Part shown: positions 1-8,623 of the stretch, piece by piece
Layout: every line of letters starts with the position of its first letter
Position numbering within the stretch: the stretch's first letter is position 1
From: Hyphomicrobiales bacterium
GTDB lineage: Bacteria; Pseudomonadota; Alphaproteobacteria; Rhizobiales; Rhizobiaceae
Reading direction: 5' to 3'
Length of the DNA: 64,000 bases
Assembly (NCBI GenBank): GCA_900473805.1
Contig: UCMS01000027.1
Location: forward strand, 62,001 to 126,000
Position numbers and translations under genes: made by a program
The notes under the pieces: model-generated
What the model saw: only the letters and a program-made list of their open reading frames with translations
Told to the model about the DNA's origin: nothing
The model's database searches: none

Positions 1-87
1 GCGTTGCCAGAGACTGCGTTCAAGCACATGCGGATAGCGCTCGGCCAGACGGTTCAGCTCGGCGGTGTTGGTCATCGACATCGTCAT
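1..87 (-). CDS. phnE: Phosphonate ABC permease, second PhnE copy (5' fragment)
   Basis: Only the first 29 codons lie in the window and the gene runs off the left edge. The visible N-terminus (AELNRLAERYP, then ERSLWQR) is a short cytoplasmic lead-in before a first membrane segment, as in PhnE permeases. The start lies 4 bases after the stop of the upstream phnE. Three ATGs are in frame (87, 81, 75); a GAGGA ribosome site overlapping the upstream stop is better spaced for the one at 81. Assignment rests mainly on position: rhizobial phn transporters commonly carry two adjacent phnE genes. Confidence 0.6.
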   Translation of the reverse strand, partial: MTMSMTNTAELNRLAERYPHVLERSLWQR

Positions 88-91
88 ATCC

Positions 92-1051
92 TCACGTTAC
101 CGCCTGAAAGGCCTGTTCACCGACCAGCCTGCGGCGCAGTGATGCGGAGAACTGGTCGACAGCAATGACGGTCGTCAGCAGCAGAAGAACGATGGCAAGC
201 GTCTTGGCCTCATGGCCCTGGCTGATCGACAGCCGTAGCAATTCACCGATACCACCGCCCCCGACCGCTCCGATGATCGTGGAGGCACGGACGTTGATCT
301 CGAAGCGCAGCAGGAAATAGCTCAGGAGATTCGGCATGACCTGCGGCGTGATGCCGAACCAGACGCGCTCGAACCAGTTGGCGCCGACCGCACGCAAGCC
401 TTCATCGGGGCGCATGTCGGCATTCTCGATCACTTCGTAAAACAGTTTGCCCAGCGCACCGATCGTGTGGATAGAGACGGCGATGATGGCCGGGATCGGC
501 CCGAGCGACAGGATCGCGAGAAAGAAGCCGGCAAGGACGACTTCTGGGAAGGCGCGCAGCACTTCCATCACCCGGCGCATCGGCCAGCGCACCCAGACGA
601 GCGGCATCATGTTGCGGGCGGCGAGAAAGGCGAAGCAGAAACCGAAGAGCACGCCGATCACCGTCGAGAGCAGCGCGATGTTGATCGTCTCGACCATCTT
701 GTAGAAATATTCGGGGATGTAGAGGCTCTGGGTCAGGTAAAGCCGGCCATCCGGATAATTGTATTTCAGACTGCCGTCGTCATAGGGGGAGGGCAGATCA
801 AACAGGGCGCGCCAGATCTCCCAGCCGTCACGCGGCACAAGATCGCCGAGGAAATCGAAGAGGTACGGCAGACGGTCGAAGAACTTGCCGGAATTGGTCT
901 CGTTGGCGAACCACACCGATCCGGTCACCGCAAAGAACAGGATGACGATCCCAAGCCCGGTATAGAGACGGCGCTTCGAGGCAAGTTCCTGCCAATGGCG
1001 TTCCACGGCGGCGCCGCTTTCGCTCAGCGGCTGCAATGTCGACATGTGCAT
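92..1051 (-). CDS. phnE: Phosphonate ABC transporter permease PhnE
   Basis: This 319-residue protein is an inner-membrane permease of the binding-protein-dependent type. It would form the channel for phosphonate uptake with PhnC (ATPase) and PhnD (binding protein). A cytoplasmic N-terminus precedes a membrane segment at about residues 32-50, and further segments follow from about 120. The EAA-type loop that contacts the ATPase is visible as EGLRAVGANWFERV near residue 220, followed by the typical Asn-Leu-Leu-Ser-Tyr stretch. It is the third gene of phnC-phnD-phnE-phnE, 80 bases downstream of phnD, with a strong hairpin in the gap. Confidence 0.93.
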   Translation of the reverse strand: MHMSTLQPLSESGAAVERHWQELASKRRLYTGLGIVILFFAVTGSVWFANETNSGKFFDRLPYLFDFLGDLVPRDGWEIWRALFDLPSPYDDGSLKYNYPDGRLYLTQSLYIPEYFYKMVETINIALLSTVIGVLFGFCFAFLAARNMMPLVWVRWPMRRVMEVLRAFPEVVLAGFFLAILSLGPIPAIIAVSIHTIGALGKLFYEVIENADMRPDEGLRAVGANWFERVWFGITPQVMPNLLSYFLLRFEINVRASTIIGAVGGGGIGELLRLSISQGHEAKTLAIVLLLLTTVIAVDQFSASLRRRLVGEQAFQAVT

Positions 1052-1083
1052 CGACCATCCCCTTCGGACTGCGGTTCAAGAAA

Positions 1084-1113
1084 GAACCGCCGGTCGGCGA
1101 AGACCGGCGGTTC
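1084..1113 (-). terminator. Strong hairpin between phnD and phnE
   Basis: A perfect 12-bp inverted repeat (GAACCGCCGGTC at 1084-1095, its complement at 1102-1113) with a 6-base loop sits just after the phnD stop. In the direction of transcription it is followed by TTTCTT. It could be a partial terminator or a 3' stabiliser that raises phnD expression relative to the permeases, as is common behind binding-protein genes. Confidence 0.7.
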
Positions 1114-1131
1114 CTGATGCGGATAACGAGA

Positions 1132-2037
1132 TCAGCCGCCGATGGTCGACTTGCGAGCGTCGATGATCGGCTTGTAGAAGTCGACGTTGACTTCGGTGAA
1201 GCCCTTGAAGTCACCACCCTGGATGGCGGAGAAGCAGGCCGGATCGGACGTCGGCAGGTCCATCATGAACGTCTTGAACTTGGCCTTCATGTCCTCGTTC
1301 ATCGAGGTGCGCACGACGACCGGGCCGTTCGGGATCAGCGGCGACTTCCACAGCTCGACGAGGTCGTCCATGTTCAGGATACCCTTGTCGACCATCTTGC
1401 GCAGGTTGCCAGAGGTGTAGCCGTCCTTGAACTCGCCGACGCCGGAACCGAAGGTCGTACCGGCATCGAAGGTGCCCTTGAGCACTTCGAGAACGAGGTT
1501 TTCGTGACCGCCTCCGAAGCCGGTTTCGGCGACATATTCCTTGACCGGGGCGCCGAGCGCTTCCGGCAGCGTGACGGAGGGAACGAGATAGCCGGAAGTC
1601 GAATCCGGATCGGCGAAGCCGAGCTTCTTGCCCTTGATGTCGGTGACCTTGGTCATGCCGCTGTCCTTGCGGGCAACCATGATCGAGTAGTAGCCCATCG
1701 AGCCGTCGGTCTGCACGGTGGTCAGGATCGGCTGAACGGCATCGGCATTGGCGAGATAGATCTTCGCAAAGCCCGAAGCGCCGAGTTCGGCATAGTCGAG
1801 TGTGCCGCCGAGCAGACCCTGGATGACGCCGTCATAGTCAGCGGCCGGGAACAGCGAAACCTTTTCAACGCCGATGGCAGCCGGCAGCTTGTCGACCATG
1901 CACTGGAAATTGCGCAGGCGGTCGGCTTCGTTTTCACCGCCCAGGATGCCGATGCGGAATTCCTTGAGGTCTTCGGCATGGGCAGCGCCAGCGAGTGCGC
2001 CGAGAGCAACGGCGGCAAGCAGGGTCTTCTTCAACAT
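1132..2037 (-). CDS. phnD: Phosphonate ABC transporter substrate-binding protein PhnD
   Basis: A 301-residue periplasmic binding protein that captures phosphonates for PhnC/PhnE. The start is the ATG at 2037, because it is preceded by AGGAG and begins a clean signal peptide (MLKKTLLAAVALGALAGAAHA, cut before EDLKEF). The mature protein has the PhnD/SsuA-like fold: FRIGILGGENEADRL at the start, then LLGGTLDYAELG and GKKLGFADPDSTSGY, which lines the ligand cleft. An in-frame extension to 2196 exists but would hide the signal peptide. It follows phnC by 82 bases. Confidence 0.95.
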   Translation of the reverse strand: MLKKTLLAAVALGALAGAAHAEDLKEFRIGILGGENEADRLRNFQCMVDKLPAAIGVEKVSLFPAADYDGVIQGLLGGTLDYAELGASGFAKIYLANADAVQPILTTVQTDGSMGYYSIMVARKDSGMTKVTDIKGKKLGFADPDSTSGYLVPSVTLPEALGAPVKEYVAETGFGGGHENLVLEVLKGTFDAGTTFGSGVGEFKDGYTSGNLRKMVDKGILNMDDLVELWKSPLIPNGPVVVRTSMNEDMKAKFKTFMMDLPTSDPACFSAIQGGDFKGFTEVNVDFYKPIIDARKSTIGG

Positions 2038-2119
2038 GAGCTTATCTCCTGTTTCATGGGAACGATGGGATATGTCGGGAATGCTCGCCCGTAACGCGGG
2101 GCTTAGCGATCTTCGTGGC

Positions 2120-2980
2120 TCAGGCCTCGGCAGCTGCCAGAGGACGAAGGCCAGGGGATGGGATCTTGCGCGGAGCGTCATTGTCCTGATGCGCAATATT
2201 GATGCTCGTCGACGTCATGGTCTCATCGATGCCGGCGCCGTGGCGATCGGCGCCATAAATCTCGTGCACGGCGTCCGCTGTCAGTTCCGAGGGGGCACCA
2301 TCGAACACTACCCGGCCACGCGCCATGCCGATGATGCGCTCGCAGTAATTGCGCGCGGTATCCAGGGTATGGAGGTTGGTGATGACCGTGATGCCTTCGC
2401 GCTCGTTGATGTCGCGCAGCGCATCCATGACGATCTTGGCATTCAGCGGATCGAGCGAGGCGATCGGCTCGTCGGCCAGAACCATCTTCGGCGACTGCAT
2501 CAGCGCACGGGCGATCGCCACACGCTGCTGCTGGCCGCCGGACAGCGTGCCGGCAGCCTGCAGCGCCGTCTGTTCGATGCCGAGACGTTCCAAAGCTGCA
2601 ATCGCCATGAGGCGCTCTTCGCGGGAGAAGATGTTGAGCATCGAGAGCGCTGTCGAGCGATGATTGAGGCGGCCCAGAAGAACGTTCGTGAGAACGTCGA
2701 GACGGGGCACCAGATTGAACTGCTGGAAGATCATGGCGCAGTCGCGCTGCCAGTTGCGGAGTGCGGCACCGCGCAATGTGGATATCTCGACATCACCGAA
2801 ACGGATGGAACCAGAAGTGGGGTCGACCAGGCGGTTGATCATGCGCAAAAGGGTGGACTTGCCCGCCCCGGAGCGACCGATGACGCCAACCATCTGGCCC
2901 GCCGGGATCTCGATGCTGACAGAATCGACGGCCTTGTGGTTGCCGAACTGTCGGGTGAGATTGTCCAACCGAAAGCGCAT
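2120..2980 (-). CDS. phnC: Phosphonate ABC transporter ATP-binding protein PhnC
   Basis: A 286-residue ATPase for phosphonate import. Walker A (GRSGAGKST), the signature [12 protein letters not shown], Walker B ([12 protein letters not shown]) and a switch histidine (TNLHTLD) are all present, and length and motifs match PhnC. The start at 2980 follows GAAGGAACC; a 14-residue upstream extension to 3022 is possible but lacks a ribosome site. It is the first gene of the transport operon and probably has its own promoter, because a foreign-looking capsule locus separates it from the rest of the phn genes. Confidence 0.95.
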   Translation of the reverse strand: MRFRLDNLTRQFGNHKAVDSVSIEIPAGQMVGVIGRSGAGKSTLLRMINRLVDPTSGSIRFGDVEISTLRGAALRNWQRDCAMIFQQFNLVPRLDVLTNVLLGRLNHRSTALSMLNIFSREERLMAIAALERLGIEQTALQAAGTLSGGQQQRVAIARALMQSPKMVLADEPIASLDPLNAKIVMDALRDINEREGITVITNLHTLDTARNYCERIIGMARGRVVFDGAPSELTADAVHEIYGADRHGAGIDETMTSTSINIAHQDNDAPRKIPSPGLRPLAAAEA

Positions 2981-3369
2981 TGTGGTTCCTTCGCCGTCAC
3001 TGATTGCGGTGCTGGTATCCACTAGCGCTTCATCGTGAAGCGCGAATGTCAGATTTGTGTAGGATTTGTTAAAGTAGGTAAACCACTGTATTTGCTGAAT
3101 ATACGAAGGCCTGGAGACACCTTAACCTCGCCGGGAATTCTGCCTCTGGGCTGGATGATGCTGTTTGGGAACATTTATCGCACCGGTGCGAGGCACCGTC
3201 CGCATCTGCATTCCCTCGACTTGAAGGCTTCCTCGGGGTAGACTCTGAAGGCTTGCTGCGGGGACCCGCGGCGGTCTCTGTATAAGCGAGTTCTGTCGAC
3301 TCCATCTGGCACATCCAGTGCACACAGGTTGTTGAACGCCACAGTCGCGTTCCAAGTTTGCGAGTTCTG
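2981..3369. promoter_or_regulatory. Intergenic region upstream of phnC and a capsule epimerase, with possible Pho box
   Basis: This 389-base gap separates leftward phnC from the rightward epimerase and must hold both promoters. A perfect 8-bp hairpin (GCGCTTCA, loop TCG, complement) lies at 3025-3043. On the minus strand it overlaps CTGACAT-N4-GCTTCAC, which loosely resembles the rhizobial PhoB box (CTGTCAT repeated with a 4-base spacer). The first half matches well, the second poorly. No convincing gene is seen here. Confidence 0.4.
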
Positions 3370-4290
3370 ATGATCTTAATTACAGGCGGCTCGGGATTTG
3401 TCGGTAGCGGCGTCGCTGCAGCTTGCGCGGACCGACGGTTAGCATTCCGGTTGGCAACGCGAAAAGACGAACCTTGTGCTGTGGCCGTGGGCGAAGTGGA
3501 GGCTGGAACCGACTGGTCTAGGGCTTTACAAGGCGTTAAAGCGGTTATCCACCTAGCAGGCATCGCACACCGCAGATTCGAACAGCCTTCACTTCAGGAC
3601 TTTCGCCGCGTCAACGTGGACGGATCTATCAATCTCGCCCAACAAATGGCGCGGATAGGAGTCAACCGACTCGTCTTCGTCAGCTCCATCGGAGTCCTCG
3701 GTGACACGTCTTCCTCAGATAGCCCTCTTTCCGATCGGTCGCCTGCCAACCCCATCACCCCTTATGCGGTTTCAAAATACGAAGCGGAATGTCGGTTGAA
3801 ACGAACATGCAGCGACTACGGCGTTGAACTTGTGATCGTTCGTCCGCCTCTGGTCTATGGGCGAAACGCAAAGGGCAATTTTGCGGCCCTCGTTCGGCTG
3901 GTTGCTTCGGGGCTTCCACTTCCTTTCGCATCGGTAAAAAACCGTCGTAACATCATATCACTGGAGAACACAGCGGAGGCTCTTTTAGAGTGCGCCATCC
4001 AACCAAGGGCAGCAGGTGAGACATTCCTACTCGCGGAGACAGATGTAGTCTCGACTGCGGATATCGTGAAGTCGATCGCCGCAGGGCTGCGATGCCCGGC
4101 AAGACTTGTGCCCTTTCCCCAAACGGTCTTGAAGTCAGCCTTGCACCTTGTGGGACAATCTCGGAGAGCAAATGGATTGCTGGCTTCGCTGGAAATCGAC
4201 AGCTCCAAGATCACCGAAACGATCGGTTGGAAGGCACGGGGACGAACGCTTGAGAACATCGAGCGCACATTGAGACGAGCCTCAGCTTAA
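3370..4290 (+). CDS. NAD-dependent sugar-nucleotide epimerase/dehydratase
   Basis: A 306-residue extended short-chain dehydrogenase. The N-terminal GGSGFVGSG nucleotide-binding motif and the catalytic YAVSKYEAE (YxxxK) are present. The C-terminal half resembles 4-epimerases of polysaccharide loci (WbpV/WbiG type), so a UDP-hexose or UDP-HexNAc substrate is likely but unproven. The ATG at 3370 is chosen because the only upstream in-frame start is a TTG at 3358; neither has a good ribosome site. It is the only rightward gene in the capsule block and its 3' end overlaps the convergent glycosyltransferase by 9 bases. Confidence 0.8.
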   Translation: MILITGGSGFVGSGVAAACADRRLAFRLATRKDEPCAVAVGEVEAGTDWSRALQGVKAVIHLAGIAHRRFEQPSLQDFRRVNVDGSINLAQQMARIGVNRLVFVSSIGVLGDTSSSDSPLSDRSPANPITPYAVSKYEAECRLKRTCSDYGVELVIVRPPLVYGRNAKGNFAALVRLVASGLPLPFASVKNRRNIISLENTAEALLECAIQPRAAGETFLLAETDVVSTADIVKSIAAGLRCPARLVPFPQTVLKSALHLVGQSRRANGLLASLEIDSSKITETIGWKARGRTLENIERTLRRASA

Positions 4291-5526
4291 TCGAGCCTCT
4301 GAATAACCCTCGACGACTAATTCAAGATGGTCGATCAGGCTGTCATAGATCTTCGAAGCCTCGAAACGGGCCTGAAACGTTGCCCGCCTTAGGCGACGCA
4401 TATCCTCATCGGTCTCATGGATAAGCGCGTCCTGAATCGCGGCAGCAAGTGCGTGCACTGAGCCGGCATCCACGCGCCGGCCGGACCCCGTTTCCTCCAA
4501 CAGACGCGCTGCCTCGCCCGATAGCGTTGTAATCTGATAGACTCCGTAAGCCATGTATTCGAAAATCTTGTTCGGCAGTCCTTGAGGCGCATTGGACCTA
4601 TAGGGCAGGAGCCCGACGAAGGAACGTGAGAGCAAGGCCGAGACCTGATTTTTGTCCAGCCATCCCAAAATCCGTACATTCGGTAGTCGGCGGAAAGCTG
4701 CAGCTAGGTCCGGACGTAGTGTCCAGTCTCCAGCCACCGCCATAATCAGGTCCTCCTGATCCTTCAAAAGTTCTGCCGTCTGCAACAAGAGGGGTAGATC
4801 GTACGTCACCCCCCATGAACCAACAAAAGCAGCAACCTTAGCCCGGCGCGGAATTTCGAATTGGGACATGACCTCATCAACACTGCGCTCGTCGAATAGA
4901 TCGGGTCTCGGGTAACCGAGATGAAATACGCGATCGAGCGAGGAGTTGCGCTCGCCTTTGCGTTGGCCCCAAGCGAGATAGTCTTCGGAAATGCCAATAA
5001 GGGACGTGGCGTTCCGGCAGGCATATCTCGCCTGCTGGTCAAGTCGTCGCAGCCCCAGGTCGATCAAGGGTCTTAGAGGCTTCGGGAAGAAGTCGGCGAA
5101 GAAGTCCGGCCATAAGTCGCGGACAGTAACAACCGTCGGCAGACCGGTCTCCCGTCCGAAGCGAACGGCAGCCGAAGCAGCCTCTGTAGTCGGCATGTCC
5201 GCCAGGATCAGATCCGGACGGTCTGACGCGCCTCTGGCTGCCTCAAGGAAATGACGGCCAAAACGCGCATTGTGGAGTAATCGGGCAAATCCAATGTTAT
5301 TCCGGTAGCCTTGGCCTGGCAGGACTTCAATCGTCAGGCCAGCTTCGCAGTTGAAACGGCCTGGCGGTCGAAGCTTTCGCGAATAATGATTAAAAGCGGA
5401 GGTGAACCAGGTCGTCTCATGTCCGCGATGGCTTAGAGCCCGTGAAAGCATGCCAGCGCGGAGGAGGCGGACTTCGTTGCCGTCCAGCGGTGTCGGTTCG
5501 AGATCACGGATGAGCCAGACCTTCAT
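4282..5526 (-). CDS. Glycosyltransferase family 4 (WbuB/WcaI-like)
   Basis: A 414-residue GT-B glycosyltransferase. The N-terminal acceptor domain begins MKVWLIRDLEPTPLDG. The C-terminal nucleotide-sugar domain has AAFVGSWGVTYDLPLL, VRILGWLDKNQV and the retaining-GT E-x7-E region (LPNKIFEYMAYGV). This pattern is typical of enzymes adding amino or deoxy sugars to lipid-linked capsule or O-antigen intermediates. It starts 4 bases after the stop of the 1019-residue transferase and is the last gene of the leftward capsule operon. Donor and linkage cannot be told from sequence. Confidence 0.85.
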   Translation of the reverse strand: MKVWLIRDLEPTPLDGNEVRLLRAGMLSRALSHRGHETTWFTSAFNHYSRKLRPPGRFNCEAGLTIEVLPGQGYRNNIGFARLLHNARFGRHFLEAARGASDRPDLILADMPTTEAASAAVRFGRETGLPTVVTVRDLWPDFFADFFPKPLRPLIDLGLRRLDQQARYACRNATSLIGISEDYLAWGQRKGERNSSLDRVFHLGYPRPDLFDERSVDEVMSQFEIPRRAKVAAFVGSWGVTYDLPLLLQTAELLKDQEDLIMAVAGDWTLRPDLAAAFRRLPNVRILGWLDKNQVSALLSRSFVGLLPYRSNAPQGLPNKIFEYMAYGVYQITTLSGEAARLLEETGSGRRVDAGSVHALAAAIQDALIHETDEDMRRLRRATFQARFEASKIYDSLIDHLELVVEGYSEARLS

Positions 5527-5530
5527 GCGC

Positions 5531-8500
5531 CTACCGCAAATTCGTCAGATACGGTGAAATCCAATCATCCATCACATGCCCAAGGTCGATGGCGACCGCC
5601 CCCTTGCTGCGGCAGAAACCGAGTAAAATCTTGCCAACTATCCCACCTGCGACAAAAACGAGATCACCAGGCTGAATAATCCGATCGAGCGTCTCCGTGA
5701 CTGTCGCGTAAACAAGCGGAAGTGGGTGCTCACCGACATTATAATTGGTGTTGAGTGCAGTGTTTTGGTGTGTTGGAATCTCAATCACCGTCAGATTATC
5801 GATGTCTAGAATTCGTCGAGGCAAGTCCGACCTTCGGACACTACTTACGACGACCACTCTGGATGCCGCGGATAGAAGCCAGTCAAGCCGATCCAAATCT
5901 GAGAACAACGCAACATTCGCTTTGTCTTCGGTGAACAGCGCAGAGGGCGATGCCAATGCAGCAACACCGCTCAAAACCTCTACCAATCCACGACCTTGAA
6001 GGGAATGAGTAAGGGAAAGACTCCCTTCTCCGAGATCCCTGATGAATCGAAATACGGCGGGTATTCCGAGCACATCGGCTTGCGATACTGCCAAACGAGC
6101 CTCTGTCACGATCTTGTTCCTGAGATCAGATGACAGTTCGGTACCCCACCAATGGCGCTCCCTGTTCAGGCGATCCTCCAGCGAGAAATAGAGCGATTGT
6201 GGAAACAGATATCCTTCACCGTCGCTCAGACGTATCATGGAAAAAGGGCGTCTTTCCCGCACACATGCGCCAATCAGCGTCTTCAAGCGCTCGAGTTCCT
6301 GCTCATCTGTCCGAATATTCATGAACTGCATACGTGTTCGCAGCTCGTTATAGATGGGCTTGACCTTCTGCCTAAAGTCCTGACGAAGGTCATATGGAGC
6401 TTCTTTCAGGAACTTTTCTTCTGCCCGGAGGTGGGTCCATTCCGCCTCAGCCCGACCCTCCAGAAACTCAGCATTCTGCATCTTCAATATCTCGAAAGAT
6501 GTCGCCTTTAAGCCAATCTCCAGCAAGAGCTGCGACACCTCCTGGTCCCGCCCCCTTCCAGCTCGAAGTTTCCGAAGCAGTTGCAATTGGGTGTTAATGG
6601 TCAGGTCAGACCTTCTTACGGTTTGAGCTTCACTCCAGAATCTGTCCAGCTGTTCCAGCGATCCGGCTCGGAGAAGCGCTTGTAACAGAGCGCGTTCGAT
6701 CATCGCCTTGGCTGCGGGGGACTGATTGCAGCGATAAACAAAGTCGGCGAGTGTATCCAGAAGTGCGCCGTCCAACGGCAAGTGGCTCAGTTCGACTTTC
6801 TTCAGCAGAGCCCACCACCCCACAATTGACGCTGGTGTGCCAACTATCCCCTTGAACAGGACGGTTAGGCGAGGGTTGCGTTCGTGAAATGCACGATCCA
6901 GGGCCGCGATGAGTTCAGAAGGAGGTAGGACTTGAAGTCGTTCGTTTTCATCAAGCCATTGCACCGGATTTTCGACTGTAACCAGCGTTTCAAAGAGAAA
7001 CCGCTGAACAGCTGCGTTTACGACGGCGCTTCCGCCCATCGTTGGACCGTTGTTGGCGTGACGTGCGAAAGAGCCCTTAATAGAAATATTGGTGTTGGCA
7101 AGAAGAAACCGCCCAACCCGGTCTGTCTGGATGGTTATCTCGTCACCGAGGCGGCGAAGATTTACCAACATTGAACTCACAAGAAGCGAGGACGCTTTCG
7201 GATGTGAGTTTATCAACTTCACCAGATTCCGTCTTAAGCTTCCCTTCGCTCGCGCTCTCCAACGGCCCCTCATGCGAGGCGCGTGACCTCCTTTGGCAGG
7301 CGCGCAACGTAACTTCAGCGCATTGATCTCTTTTATAAAAGACGCACGGTCTTTCAGATGATCAACAGTGGCGGATGGATCCCAGGCGGAGAAGGCTTCG
7401 AGCCAGCGACCGCTCGTCTCGTATGGGGTCCAGAAGGCCTCCCGACAGCTATCGATGGTAATCTCTTTCGTTACCCCAGTCGCAACCAAACCGTAGTAGT
7501 CGGGCTTGACCGGATCGAAATCAAAAATCTGATAGACGGGCACACCATTGTGGAGCAGCTCAACAGCCACAGAGGAGTTCCCGACAATGGCAATATGCTC
7601 GCCGTCTGGTGTCGATTTGGTGACGTGAACCTTGCCAGCGATCGCCAGTTCATTCAGCCCACCGGCCGCGCCGGGATGCTCTTTGATAACAATTGTGCCG
7701 ACGTCCGGATTGCTCAGCAAATTGCCGATGACCTCACGGAGAGGACCAATTGAAATTCGAGATGTAGGATAAATCGCCACTGTAACCGGCGCATTTCGGG
7801 GGGTTACGAGCCTATGACCATTGAACGCCCCCTCCTGGCGTGGGATTATGTAGACATTAGCCGGCAAGGGCCCGACCTTGCGGTAGGTGTCCAAGCTGCG
7901 GCGGTTGCGCAGTACGCTGCAGTCGAAATCGAGCGCCGGAAAAATCTCCGTAACCTCTGCATGCTGCAGATAGACCCGAGGCACTCCAAGGCCTTTCATG
8001 ACCATGGAAAGCGCCACCCGCACGGGAGAATGATCGTTCGCCGTGACGAATACCCCTGGTTCGACAGCGCCCTTCGCTGAAAACGAAAGTACAAAGCTGA
8101 AAAAAGCGCGGCTGTATTGGGCGAGTTGGTGCACGAGACTTGCGCTGATCGCCTCCGACTTTTGGTAATAGCCGCAAAGGTCGGCAACCAGATGATCCAA
8201 TATGCGAGACTGCTCAATCGTCAACCGGCCGGCGGCAATACGCGGCAAAGTCGCGTAATTTTGGGCGCTCACTGCCACGTTCAACTGTGCGCAGATCGCG
8301 TCAAAGAAAGCAAACTCCCGCAGGTTGTTGTCTGTGTTGCCATCGCAGGCAAACCCGGAAAAACTCGGCAAAATAATCTTGTGGTGGGATGCACGCAGTT
8401 TCTCCTCGCTCATCGCGATGGCTGCCATACGTTTCCCTTCGAGGCTGACACCCGCACCAAAGCGCATAAAATCCTCTCTGGTGAGCTTGTGCGCCATGAG

Positions 8501-8590
8501 GTCATCATAGTCTGGATTCCCTTCGATGACGCGCGCGACGCGTTGCAGTCCATCTGCATGGTAGCGTAACATACGTGCGACATCTTTCAT
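5531..8590 (-). CDS. Large two-domain glycosyltransferase (CMP-sialyltransferase-like + GT-D-like)
   Basis: A 1019-residue protein with no signal peptide. Residues about 60-430 look like a GT-B enzyme: VYLQHAE at 207-213, KEHPG at 303-307, and GNSSVAVELL at 337-346. The HP and Ser-Ser motifs recall bacterial CMP-sialyltransferases and KpsC-type Kdo transferases. Residues about 430-770 are a linker with charged, helical stretches. Residues about 775-1019 resemble the GT-D fold (DUF1792 type): RLSDGEG at 787-793 and GAVAIDLGHVMDDW near the end. Being beside the pse genes, the N-terminal part is a candidate pseudaminyltransferase; this is inference. GAGAAGG lies upstream of the ATG. Confidence 0.7.
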   Translation of the reverse strand: MKDVARMLRYHADGLQRVARVIEGNPDYDDLMAHKLTREDFMRFGAGVSLEGKRMAAIAMSEEKLRASHHKIILPSFSGFACDGNTDNNLREFAFFDAICAQLNVAVSAQNYATLPRIAAGRLTIEQSRILDHLVADLCGYYQKSEAISASLVHQLAQYSRAFFSFVLSFSAKGAVEPGVFVTANDHSPVRVALSMVMKGLGVPRVYLQHAEVTEIFPALDFDCSVLRNRRSLDTYRKVGPLPANVYIIPRQEGAFNGHRLVTPRNAPVTVAIYPTSRISIGPLREVIGNLLSNPDVGTIVIKEHPGAAGGLNELAIAGKVHVTKSTPDGEHIAIVGNSSVAVELLHNGVPVYQIFDFDPVKPDYYGLVATGVTKEITIDSCREAFWTPYETSGRWLEAFSAWDPSATVDHLKDRASFIKEINALKLRCAPAKGGHAPRMRGRWRARAKGSLRRNLVKLINSHPKASSLLVSSMLVNLRRLGDEITIQTDRVGRFLLANTNISIKGSFARHANNGPTMGGSAVVNAAVQRFLFETLVTVENPVQWLDENERLQVLPPSELIAALDRAFHERNPRLTVLFKGIVGTPASIVGWWALLKKVELSHLPLDGALLDTLADFVYRCNQSPAAKAMIERALLQALLRAGSLEQLDRFWSEAQTVRRSDLTINTQLQLLRKLRAGRGRDQEVSQLLLEIGLKATSFEILKMQNAEFLEGRAEAEWTHLRAEEKFLKEAPYDLRQDFRQKVKPIYNELRTRMQFMNIRTDEQELERLKTLIGACVRERRPFSMIRLSDGEGYLFPQSLYFSLEDRLNRERHWWGTELSSDLRNKIVTEARLAVSQADVLGIPAVFRFIRDLGEGSLSLTHSLQGRGLVEVLSGVAALASPSALFTEDKANVALFSDLDRLDWLLSAASRVVVVSSVRRSDLPRRILDIDNLTVIEIPTHQNTALNTNYNVGEHPLPLVYATVTETLDRIIQPGDLVFVAGGIVGKILLGFCRSKGAVAIDLGHVMDDWISPYLTNLR

Positions 8591-8623
8591 TCGTCAGCCT
8601 TCTCGTTTCATGCGACGACCGAC

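Noticed and set aside
3069..3563. 164-codon minus-strand frame across the phnC-epimerase gap
   Set aside because: Runs antisense into the epimerase start and has no protein-family features.
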